Of a stretch of 8,158 nucleotides of DNA, positions 1 through 7,303 are shown in pieces. The stretch covers positions 1-8,158 of the forward strand of contig JALOSN010000261.1 in assembly GCA_025458415.1 (NCBI GenBank). Direction: 5' to 3'. Numbering within the stretch: the first letter of the stretch is position 1; each line of letters opens with the position of its first letter. Both the position numbers and the translations under genes were made by a program. The DNA is from Hydrogenophaga sp. Its GTDB lineage: Bacteria > Pseudomonadota > Gammaproteobacteria > Burkholderiales > Burkholderiaceae_C. The notes below the pieces were generated by a model, which had not been told where the DNA came from, did not search any database, and saw only the letters and a program-made list of their open reading frames with translations.

Positions 1-1343
<1,343 letters not shown>

Positions 1344-1347
<4 letters not shown>

Positions 1348-2243
1348 CCCCGATTATCGGCCCTGGAACCGTCAGGCCGGCTGGCCCCGGTCCCGCCTGG
1401 TGAGGTCAGCAGTTCATCCAGGTCCTGCTGGCTGAAGCCAGCAGCCAGGCGCGCCTGCGCATTGAAGGGCGGGCGCAGCCGTGGTGCACGGTGCAGGCGG
1501 GTCAGGTGCCGATAGTGAGGCACCGGCTGCAGGCTCTGCCGCTCGCACAGCCAGGCGTACCATCGGTTGCCCACCGCCACATGGCCGATCTCGTCGCGCA
1601 GGATGATGTCGAGCACGCCGATGGCGCGTTGCGAGGCGGGCGTGGCCACCTGGCGCAAGCGGGCCTGGATGAGTGGCGTGGCATCCAGACCCCGTGCCTC
1701 CAGTGTGCGGGGCACCAGGGCCATGCGCGCCGTCACGTCATCCTGTGTTTTCACGCACATGTCCCACAGCCCATCGTGGGCGTCAAAGTCACCATAGTCG
1801 TGGCCCAGGGCCTGCAGCTCCTGTCGTATCAGGCCAAAGTGAAGAGCCTCTTCATCCGCCACCCGAATCCAGTCACGGTAATAGGCCGCCGGCATGTCGG
1901 CGAAGCGCCACACTGCGTCGAGGGCCAGGTTGATGGCATTGAACTCGATGTGGGCAATCGCGTGCAGCAGGGCAGCCAGGCCCTGGGTCGTGAAGGGTGA
2001 GCGCTGCGGCACGTCGCCCGGACGCACCAGGCGCGGCGAGGCGGGGCGTCCGGGCAGTGTGCCGCCCGGCGGAGCCTGCAGTGTGGCGGCAGCGTCGACG
2101 TCGATGGCCGGGTCGTCGACAGCCAGCGCCGTCTGCTGCAGTGCGTGGGCGGCGGCCTGCTTGGAGGCCGGTTCGGCCATGCACAAGGCCGCCAGTGCCT
2201 GCTGTCGCAGGCTGGCATGCTGCGCATGTGTGTTGACCGTCAT
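1344..2243 (-). CDS. DUF455 ferritin-like domain protein
   Basis: A 299-residue protein of the DUF455 (COG2833) family, which has a ferritin-like four-helix bundle and no settled function. Candidate di-iron ligands sit in the expected helix motifs: E100 in HAIAHIEFNAI (95-104 region), E131, E132 and H135 in DEEALHF, possibly E182, and E218 and H221 in RDEIGHVAVGNRW. The set resembles diiron oxygenases such as MiaE, so an oxidase or hydroxylase role is possible, but that is inference. I chose the ATG at 2243. The reading frame stays open further upstream to 2477, but that extension lies antisense to the carbonic anhydrase gene and lacks family character. No normal Shine-Dalgarno spacing is seen; AAGG directly abuts the ATG. 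Its stop overlaps the dbpA start by four bases. The last 20 or so residues are low-complexity and polar. Confidence 0.88.
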
Positions 2244-2246
2244 CCT

Positions 2247-2256
2247 TACAATTCTA
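2247..2256. promoter_or_regulatory. Putative overlapping divergent -10 elements
   Basis: The 61-base spacer between the divergent DUF455 and carbonic anhydrase genes must hold promoters for both directions. It contains TACAAT on the plus strand (2247-2252) and, overlapping it, TAGAAT on the minus strand (2256-2251). Both resemble sigma-70 -10 boxes. Neither has a good -35 box at 16-18 bases; a TTGACC at 2233-2238 is too close to the plus-strand element. The minus-strand box lies only seven bases from the DUF455 ATG, which would give a nearly leaderless transcript. This is a motif-only call. Confidence 0.35.
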
Positions 2257-2304
2257 GGGTGCCGGCCGCCCCTGGCCTGCCGCGAATTCAGGAAATCAGC
2301 ACCC

Positions 2305-2829
2305 ATGGCCTTGTATGAACTCGATGGTGTCAGTCCCCGTCTGCACGACAGCAGCTGGGTGGCCGAAAGTGCCCAGGTGATGGGCAATGTGGTGCTGGAG
2401 CAGGACAGCAGTGTCTGGTTCGGTGCCACCCTGCGCGGTGACACCGAGACCATCACAGTCGGCCAGGGCAGCAACATCCAGGATGGCAGTGTGCTGCACG
2501 CCGATGTCGGCTATCCGCTGGAGGTCGGTCGCAATGTGACGGTGGGCCACATGGTCATGCTGCACGGCTGCACCATCGGTGACGAGTCGCTGATCGGTAT
2601 CGGTGCGGTGGTGCTCAATGGTGCCCGAATCGGCCGCAACTGCATCGTTGCGGCTGGCGCCCTGGTCACCGAAGGCAAGTCCTTTCCCGATGGTTCCATG
2701 ATCATGGGCTCCCCGGCCAAGGTGGTGCGGGAACTCGGTCCCGATCAGGTGGAAGGTGTGCGCCGCAGCGCACAACACTACGTCGAGAATGCCGCACGCT
2801 ACCGGACCGGCTTGAAAAAGCTCGGCTGA
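2305..2829 (+). CDS. Gamma carbonic anhydrase family protein
   Basis: A 174-residue left-handed beta-helix protein of the gamma carbonic anhydrase family (YrdA/PaaY/CamH-like). Hexapeptide-type repeats run from about residue 20 to 140, for example NVTVGHMVMLHGCTIG and SLIGIGAVVLNGARIG. The three expected metal-binding histidines are present: H65 (SVLHAD), H82 and H87 (GHMVMLHGC). R44 and D46 of the RGD motif and the NIQD motif (57-60) also match the family. Only 16 residues separate H65 and H82, so the acidic proton-shuttle loop of archaeal Cam is absent. Activity as a real carbonic anhydrase, by family knowledge, is therefore uncertain. The C-terminus (about 145-174) is a helix. The ATG at 2305 follows AGGAAA (2290-2295) by nine bases. 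It probably shares a transcript with hslO, 39 bases downstream. A sugar or acyl transferase with the same fold is less likely given the three His. Confidence 0.92.
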   Translation: MALYELDGVSPRLHDSSWVAESAQVMGNVVLEQDSSVWFGATLRGDTETITVGQGSNIQDGSVLHADVGYPLEVGRNVTVGHMVMLHGCTIGDESLIGIGAVVLNGARIGRNCIVAAGALVTEGKSFPDGSMIMGSPAKVVRELGPDQVEGVRRSAQHYVENAARYRTGLKKLG

Positions 2830-2832
2830 ACG

Positions 2833-2855
2833 CCATCTGGGCAGATTGGGTTTTT
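2833..2855 (+). terminator. Weak hairpin plus T5, possible attenuator
   Basis: Between the carbonic anhydrase stop and hslO, ATCTG (2835-2839) and CAGAT (2842-2846) form an inverted repeat. The stem can be lengthened by CC/GG (2833-2834 with 2848-2849) across a one-base bulge. Three Gs then five Ts (2851-2855) follow. The stem is short and the T run brief, so at most partial termination is expected. It lies just upstream of the hslO ribosome-binding site. Confidence 0.22.
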
Positions 2856-2857
2856 CC

Positions 2858-2863
2858 AGGAAG
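2858..2863 (+). promoter_or_regulatory. Ribosome-binding site supporting the hslO TTG start
   Basis: AGGAAG lies five bases before the TTG at 2869. No in-frame ATG or GTG is near, and the protein from this TTG begins SELHKFVFEG as expected for Hsp33 of related bacteria. The site therefore decides the start. Confidence 0.65.
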
Positions 2864-2868
2864 TTGTC

Positions 2869-3807
2869 TTGTCCGAACTGCACAAATTTGTTTTTGAGGG
2901 CCTGCCGGTGCGTGGCATGCTGGTGCGCCTGACCGATGCCTGGCAGGACATCCTGCAGCGGCGCCAGCAGGCCGGTGGTTACCCGGCAGCGGTGACCGAG
3001 CTGTTGGGTGAGATGGCCGCTGCGGCCACGTTGATGCAGGCCAACATCAAGTTCAACGGTGCGTTGATCCTGCAGGTCCAGGGCGATGGTCCGGTCAGGC
3101 TGGCGGTGGCCGAGGTGCAGCCCGATCTGGCCCTGCGCGCCACCGCCACGGTGCAGGGCGATGTGGCCGACGGCGTTCCGCTGTCGCATCTGGTGAATGT
3201 GAACAACCAGGGGCGCTGCGCCATCACGCTCGACCCGAAGGACCGGCTGCCGGGGCAGCAGCCCTACCAGGGGGTGGTGCCTTTGTTCGGTGACCGGCGT
3301 GAGAAGCTGGAGAAGCTCAGCGAGGTCATCGAGCACTACATGCTCCAGAGCGAACAGCTCGATACCCGCCTGGTACTGGCTGCCAATGACCGGGTGGCGG
3401 CGGGTCTGCTGATCCAGCGACTGCCACTGCAGGGTGAGGCGAACCTGTCCGGCAGCGGCGCGGTGCGCCGTGATGAAGACCAGATCGGGGCCAACGAGGA
3501 CTACAACCGCATCGCCATCCTGGCGACCATTCTGCGCCGGCTGTTCTGGGAAGAAGACGTGCGCCACTTCGAGCCGCTGTCCGGTGAGCAGGGTCCCCGC
3601 TTTGCCTGCACCTGTTCCCGCGAGCGCGTGGCCTCCATGCTGCGCGGGCTGGGAACGGACGAGGTCGAGTCGGTTCTGGCCGAGCAGGGGCAGGTCGAGG
3701 TGGGTTGCGATTTCTGTGGTGCCCAATACCGTTTCGATCCGGTCGACGCGGCGCAGCTGTTCTTGCAGAAGGCTGACCAGCCGCCAGGTTCACCCGGGGT
3801 TCACTGA
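2869..3807 (+). CDS. hslO: Hsp33 redox-regulated molecular chaperone
   Basis: Cytoplasmic holdase that, by family knowledge, is inactive with zinc bound when reduced. It becomes active when oxidation and unfolding break the zinc site, protecting proteins during oxidative and bleach stress. The 312-residue translation has the N-terminal chaperone domain (about 1-200), with GEMAAAATLMQANIKFNGAL-type family sequence near residues 47-66. The C-terminal redox switch is complete: C247 and C249 (CTC) and C280 and C283 (CDFC). The 33-residue separation between the two cysteine pairs equals that of E. coli Hsp33 (C232/C234 and C265/C268). The start is TTG, supported by AGGAAG five bases upstream. It follows the carbonic anhydrase gene by 39 bases and probably shares its mRNA. 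Its last seven bases overlap the convergent NadR-like gene. At 312 residues it is slightly longer than the usual 290-300. Confidence 0.95.
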   Translation: MSELHKFVFEGLPVRGMLVRLTDAWQDILQRRQQAGGYPAAVTELLGEMAAAATLMQANIKFNGALILQVQGDGPVRLAVAEVQPDLALRATATVQGDVADGVPLSHLVNVNNQGRCAITLDPKDRLPGQQPYQGVVPLFGDRREKLEKLSEVIEHYMLQSEQLDTRLVLAANDRVAAGLLIQRLPLQGEANLSGSGAVRRDEDQIGANEDYNRIAILATILRRLFWEEDVRHFEPLSGEQGPRFACTCSRERVASMLRGLGTDEVESVLAEQGQVEVGCDFCGAQYRFDPVDAAQLFLQKADQPPGSPGVH

Positions 3808-4475
3808 GCGGGCCCTGGCGGCCGGGATGTGAGCAAGCGGCTGAACAGCCGGTGCTCGCAGTCGGGGTCGCTGCAGCGTTCGCAGACCCAGTTGCCCTGG
3901 CGGGTCGGCTGGCCAGGTGGGTCAGGCGCCAGCATTCGGCCCAACCGGTGACCGACGATCCGAAGCGCCGCATGCAGTCGTGATGGTCCTTCACCGTAGA
4001 TGGTCTGGAAGGCGATGCCGGCCCCTTGCAGTTCACGCCTGAGCACGCGGTCGGTCGCCTCGCGCACGGCAGGGCTGTCACGGAACAGACCATCGGCCAC
4101 CCAGGGCAGATCCAGGCCCATCAGCAGGGTCAGGTCGTATTGACGCTGGATCTCGAGCGCCTGGGGGTACAGGCTGGTGTCATCGAAATACAGCTCGCTG
4201 TAGCAGGCCACCATCAGGGCCGAGGTGTCGGCCAGCACCAGATCGACCCCATCCCCGATCTGCGCAAGGTGGATCTGGCGCGCCTGTTCCTCGGCCAGCG
4301 CGGCCTGTTCGTGGGCATGGGGGGCTCGCCCCTGATTCGAACACCATTCGCGCAGGTACTCGGGCACCAGGGTGACCGACATGTGGTGGTGCTCGGTCAG
4401 GCTCCGGTGCAGGACCTGTGCCAGCGTTGATTTGCCGGTCGATTCACCCCCGAGCAGGCAGACAGTCAGGGCCAC
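3801..4475 (-). CDS. NadR-like P-loop kinase (AAA_28) with C-terminal Cys cluster
   Basis: A 224-residue P-loop NTPase resembling the C-terminal ribosylnicotinamide kinase domain of NadR. Walker A is GGESTGKST (9-17, with K15 and S16). VPEYLREW (37-44) matches the NadR PEYAREY-type motif, and PWVADGLFRD (124-133) matches its PWxxDGxR-type motif. There is no N-terminal DNA-binding or adenylyltransferase domain. A role in NAD salvage, phosphorylating nicotinamide riboside, is inferred from family and not certain. After residue 190 there is an extra tail with C198, C201, C206 and H208 (CERCSDPDCEH), a possible zinc site. The start is GTG at 4475; it is the only start codon between the ftsB stop and Walker A, and no clear ribosome-binding site precedes it. 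It lies 12 bases after ftsB, so translation may depend on ftsB. Its stop overlaps convergent hslO by seven bases. Confidence 0.82.
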   Translation of the reverse strand: MALTVCLLGGESTGKSTLAQVLHRSLTEHHHMSVTLVPEYLREWCSNQGRAPHAHEQAALAEEQARQIHLAQIGDGVDLVLADTSALMVACYSELYFDDTSLYPQALEIQRQYDLTLLMGLDLPWVADGLFRDSPAVREATDRVLRRELQGAGIAFQTIYGEGPSRLHAALRIVGHRLGRMLAPDPPGQPTRQGNWVCERCSDPDCEHRLFSRLLTSRPPGPAQ

Positions 4476-4487
4476 TGACGAAAAGGC

Positions 4488-4799
4488 TCAGGGGCGCACG
4501 GGAGCCGCCGCGGGCGCCACGGCACCTTGGGCAAACTGCACGAAGATCTCGTTGGGCTTGACCATGCCCAGGTCGTGCCGCGCCAGTTCCTCGACCATGT
4601 CCAGGCCTTCGCGAAGGTCCTGCACCTCGCTGGCAAGCTGGTCGTTGCGGTGCTGGGCTGCGAGATTAAGGTCGGTCTGCTCGGCCAGCTGCCGTTTCAT
4701 GGCGTTGACCTGGGGCACACTTCCGCGGCCGAACCACAGCTGGCCGTGGATCACCAGCAGCAAGGCCACCAGAAGGGCAGGAACGAAGCGCGACGCCAT
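4488..4799 (-). CDS. ftsB: Cell division protein FtsB
   Basis: Small bitopic inner-membrane protein of the divisome that, by family knowledge, forms the FtsQ-FtsL-FtsB complex and helps activate septal peptidoglycan synthesis by FtsWI. The 103 residues show a short cytoplasmic N-terminus, one membrane segment (about 6-22, FVPALLVALLLVIHGQLWF) and a periplasmic coiled coil (about 30-72). The conserved FtsB end ELARHDLGMVKPNEIFVQF (71-89) follows, then an Ala/Pro-rich tail. This is the typical length for the family. It starts with ATG 18 bases after the eno stop, the classical eno-ftsB arrangement of proteobacteria. The upstream spacer has no strong Shine-Dalgarno sequence. FtsL is similar in shape, but the LGMVKPNE motif and the place after eno favour FtsB. 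Confidence 0.93.
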   Translation of the reverse strand: MASRFVPALLVALLLVIHGQLWFGRGSVPQVNAMKRQLAEQTDLNLAAQHRNDQLASEVQDLREGLDMVEELARHDLGMVKPNEIFVQFAQGAVAPAAAPVRP

Positions 4800-4817
4800 G
4801 TCTGCCGAGTGTAATCG

Positions 4818-6092
4818 CTACAACGCCTCGCGGCCGGGGTAGACAGCGACTTCGCCCAGGTCTTCCTCGATGCGCAGCAGCTGGTTGTACTTGGCCATGC
4901 GGTCCGAACGGCTGAGCGAGCCGGTCTTGATCTGTCCGGCATTGGTGGCAACCGCAATGTCGGCAATGGTGTTGTCCTCGGTCTCGCCCGAGCGGTGGCT
5001 GATGACGGCGGTGTAGCCGGCGCGCTTGGCCATCTCGATGGCGGCGAAGGTCTCGGTCAGCGTGCCGATCTGGTTGATCTTGATCAGGATCGAGTTGGCG
5101 ATGCCTTTGTCGATACCTTCTTTCAGGATCTTGGTGTTGGTCACGAACAGATCGTCACCGACCAGCTGCACGCGCTGGCCCAGGCGTTCGGTCAGGTGGG
5201 CCCAGCCGTCCCAGTCGCCTTCGGCCATGCCGTCTTCGATGGAGATGATGGGGTACTTGTCGCACCAGGTGGCCAGCATGTCGGTCCACTGCTCAGCTGT
5301 CAGCGCGATGCCGCCTTCGCCTTCCAGCACGTACTTGCCGTCCTTGTAGAACTCGCTGGCGGCGCAGTCCAGACCCAGGGCGATCTGCTCTCCGGCGGTG
5401 TAGCCGGCCTTGTCGATGGCTTGCAGAATCAGCTGCAGCGCGGCTTCGTGGTTTTCGACAGAGGGGGCAAATCCGCCTTCGTCGCCCACCGCGGTGCTGA
5501 TGTGCTGGTCGTGCAGGATGGCCTTGAGGGCGTGGAACACCTCGGCACCCCAGCGCAGGGCTTCTCGGAAGCTCGGCGCGCCCACGGGGATGATCATCAG
5601 CTCCTGCAGGTCGAGCGAGTTGTTGGCGTGAGCGCCGCCATTGATGATGTTCATCATCGGCACGGGCATCTGCACCGCGCTCATGCCGCCAAAGTAGCGG
5701 TACAGCGGCAGGCCGGCCTCCTCAGCCGCCGCGCGGGCCACCGCCATGGACACCGCCAGCATGGCGTTGGCACCCAGGCGGCCCTTGTTCTCGGTGCCGT
5801 CCAGATCGATCAGGGTCTTGTCTAGGAAGGCCTGCTCCGAGGCGTCCAGGCCCAGCACGGCTTCGCTGATCTCGGTGTTGATGTTTTCGACCGCTTTCAG
5901 CACGCCCTTGCCCAGGTAGCGCTTCTTGTCACCGTCGCGCAGCTCGATGGCTTCGCGCGAGCCGGTGGAGGCGCCCGACGGCACAGCGGCGCGGCCCATC
6001 ACGCCCGACTCCAGCAGCACGTCGCACTCGACGGTGGGGTTGCCACGGCTGTCCAGGACTTCGCGGCCGACGATATCAACAATTGCACTCAT
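4818..6092 (-). CDS. eno: Enolase (phosphopyruvate hydratase)
   Basis: Glycolytic enzyme interconverting 2-phosphoglycerate and phosphoenolpyruvate in the cytoplasm; in many bacteria it is also part of the RNase E degradosome. The 424-residue protein is complete, a few residues shorter than E. coli Eno. Catalytic and Mg-binding residues are all present: S42 loop (PSGASTGSREAIELRD), H155, E164, E205, D242, E286, D313, K338, H366-R367-S368 and K389. The Mg ligands and catalytic residues sit three positions below their E. coli numbers. The signature ILIKINQIGTLTET (335-348) is intact. The ATG at 6092 follows AAAGG with eight bases of spacing, the clearest ribosome-binding site in the operon, as suits a strongly expressed enzyme. 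It is flanked by the DUF1330 gene (46 bases upstream) and ftsB (18 bases downstream). Its product supplies phosphoenolpyruvate to KdsA, encoded in the same operon. Confidence 0.98.
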   Translation of the reverse strand: MSAIVDIVGREVLDSRGNPTVECDVLLESGVMGRAAVPSGASTGSREAIELRDGDKKRYLGKGVLKAVENINTEISEAVLGLDASEQAFLDKTLIDLDGTENKGRLGANAMLAVSMAVARAAAEEAGLPLYRYFGGMSAVQMPVPMMNIINGGAHANNSLDLQELMIIPVGAPSFREALRWGAEVFHALKAILHDQHISTAVGDEGGFAPSVENHEAALQLILQAIDKAGYTAGEQIALGLDCAASEFYKDGKYVLEGEGGIALTAEQWTDMLATWCDKYPIISIEDGMAEGDWDGWAHLTERLGQRVQLVGDDLFVTNTKILKEGIDKGIANSILIKINQIGTLTETFAAIEMAKRAGYTAVISHRSGETEDNTIADIAVATNAGQIKTGSLSRSDRMAKYNQLLRIEEDLGEVAVYPGREAL

Positions 6093-6100
6093 GGTTTCTA

Positions 6101-6105
6101 CCTTT
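6101..6105 (-). promoter_or_regulatory. Ribosome-binding site of eno
   Basis: AAAGG on the minus strand lies eight bases upstream of the eno ATG. The surrounding 46-base spacer is less GC-rich than the rest of the window and contains a T5 run (6120-6116) and a TTGACT, but I see no matching -10 box before the start codon. A separate eno promoter is therefore not shown. Confidence 0.6.
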
Positions 6106-6138
6106 GGAACAAGTCAAAAAGAAAGCGGAACGGGGCGC

Positions 6139-6429
6139 TCAGACGCCCTCTACGGCAAACATGCGGATGGAGCCTGCGCCCTCGCGGACCTGGCGCGCAT
6201 GCGTGTAGGTCTCGGAGTGGTAGTAGGCCTGCGCGGTGGCCATGTCATTGAACTTCAGCACCACCACACGCTGGGGCTTCCAGTCACCTTCCAGCGGTTC
6301 GACCCGGCCACCGCGAACCAGCACCTCCGCTCCATACGCCTGCATGGCCCGGGTGCTCCACTCGCGGTAGAGCTTCATCTGGTCTTCGTTGGTGATGGCC
6401 ACCTCGGCAACGATGTAGGCAGCGGGCAT
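6139..6429 (-). CDS. DUF1330 family small protein
   Basis: A 96-residue protein of the DUF1330 family, which adopts a dimeric alpha-beta barrel (ferredoxin-like) fold. Its function is not established. Family marks are the N-terminal strand PAAYIVAEVAIT (2-13), Y21, YGAEVLVRGG (32-41), EGDWKPQRVVVLKF (47-60) and the helix with AYYHSETY (68-75). There is no signal peptide or membrane segment, so it is probably cytoplasmic. I chose the ATG at 6429, eight bases after the kdsA stop, because the family usually begins M(P)AAY. The alternative is TTG at 6441, which would overlap the kdsA stop as TTGA and add four residues. The gene sits between kdsA and eno and is almost certainly cotranscribed with them. 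That may only mean shared expression. Confidence 0.85.
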   Translation of the reverse strand: MPAAYIVAEVAITNEDQMKLYREWSTRAMQAYGAEVLVRGGRVEPLEGDWKPQRVVVLKFNDMATAQAYYHSETYTHARQVREGAGSIRMFAVEGV

Positions 6430-6437
6430 GGACGGGT

Positions 6438-7292
6438 TCAATTGAAATCGTTTTCGAGAAAGCCGCTTCGCTTGGTCACCTCGTCGAGCCCGACCAGCGT
6501 TTCCAGCAGCGCCTTCATGCGACCCAGTGGCACGGCGTTGGGACCGTCGGACCAGGCTTCAGCGGGTTTCGGGTGCGTTTCCATGAACAGCCCGGCCACG
6601 CCAGCGGCGACCCCGGCCCGTGCCAACACCGGCACCATGTCGCGGGCGCCACCGCTGACGGCGCCCAGGCCCCCGGGCTTCTGCACCGAGTGGGTGACGT
6701 CGAACACCACGGGCGCGCCGGACTTGCGCATCTCTGCCAAGCTGGTCATGTCGGCCACGAGGTTGTTGTAGCCGAAGCTCACACCGCGTTCGCAGGCCAG
6801 GAAACGGTCTTCCGAAAGGCCGGCTTCAATTGCTGCGGAGCGCGCCTTGTCGATCACGTTCTTCATGTCCCAGGGCGCGAGGAACTGGCCTTTCTTGATG
6901 TTCACCGGCTTGCCCGACTGGGCGACGGCGCGGATGAAGTCGGTCTGGCGACAGAGGAAGGCGGGCGTCTGCAGCACATCGACCACGCTGGCCACCTCGG
7001 CCACCTGGGACGCATCGTGCACGTCGGTGAGCACCGGCAGGCCGGTTTGCCGGCGCACCTCATCAAGGATCTTCAGGCCGGCCTCCAGACCGACCCCGCG
7101 CTGGCTGCTGCCGGATGAGCGGTTGGCCTTGTCGAACGAGCCCTTGTAGATCAGCGGGATGTCCAGCGAAGAGCAGATGTCCTTGAGCTGGCCTGCCACG
7201 TCCAGCGACATCTGCAGGCCCTCGATGGAACAGGTGCCGGCGATGAGGAAGAAGCGATGCTCCAGTCCGACGTCGTATCCGCAGAGTTTCAT
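6438..7292 (-). CDS. kdsA: 3-deoxy-8-phosphooctulonate synthase (KdsA), metal-dependent type
   Basis: Condenses phosphoenolpyruvate with arabinose 5-phosphate to Kdo 8-phosphate, an early step to the Kdo of the lipopolysaccharide inner core. The 284-residue length equals E. coli KdsA. Motifs: KGSFDKANRSS (50-60), LTDVHD (88-93), QTPAFLCRQTDFIRA (108-122), NIKKGQFLAP (131-140) and FGYNNLVADM (173-182). C21 in LIAGTCSIEG replaces the Asn of metal-independent enzymes. H201, E238 and D249 complete the four-ligand site known from Aquifex aeolicus KdsA (C11, H185, E222, D233). The frame stays open upstream to 7709 inside pyrG, but the family start is the ATG at 7292, giving an 11-base gap after the pyrG stop. 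No strong ribosome-binding site is seen, so coupling to pyrG translation is possible. Confusion with DAHP synthase is unlikely because of the KANRSS motif. Confidence 0.97.
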   Translation of the reverse strand: MKLCGYDVGLEHRFFLIAGTCSIEGLQMSLDVAGQLKDICSSLDIPLIYKGSFDKANRSSGSSQRGVGLEAGLKILDEVRRQTGLPVLTDVHDASQVAEVASVVDVLQTPAFLCRQTDFIRAVAQSGKPVNIKKGQFLAPWDMKNVIDKARSAAIEAGLSEDRFLACERGVSFGYNNLVADMTSLAEMRKSGAPVVFDVTHSVQKPGGLGAVSGGARDMVPVLARAGVAAGVAGLFMETHPKPAEAWSDGPNAVPLGRMKALLETLVGLDEVTKRSGFLENDFN

Positions 7293-7303
7293 GTGGCGTT
7301 CGT

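Noticed and set aside
1894..2304. Longer N-terminus for the carbonic anhydrase, starting at 1894
   Set aside because: The added residues lie antisense to DUF455. The ATG at 2305 has a fitting AGGAAA upstream and begins the normal family sequence.
2244..2477. Longer N-terminus for DUF455, starting at 2477
   Set aside because: The added 78 residues would be encoded opposite the carbonic anhydrase gene and have no DUF455 character. The ATG at 2243 gives a normal protein.
2296..3726. 476-codon open frame on the minus strand
   Set aside because: It is antisense to the carbonic anhydrase and hslO genes, both securely identified. The His/Gln-rich translation matches no family I recognise.
3780..3860. 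GC-rich inverted segments near the hslO and kinase ends as a bidirectional terminator
   Set aside because: Short GGCC-type palindromes occur here, but there is no adjacent T run on either strand and the region is coding.
4995..5825. 276-codon open frame on the plus strand
   Set aside because: It is antisense to eno and shows Gly/Val/His-rich shadow composition.
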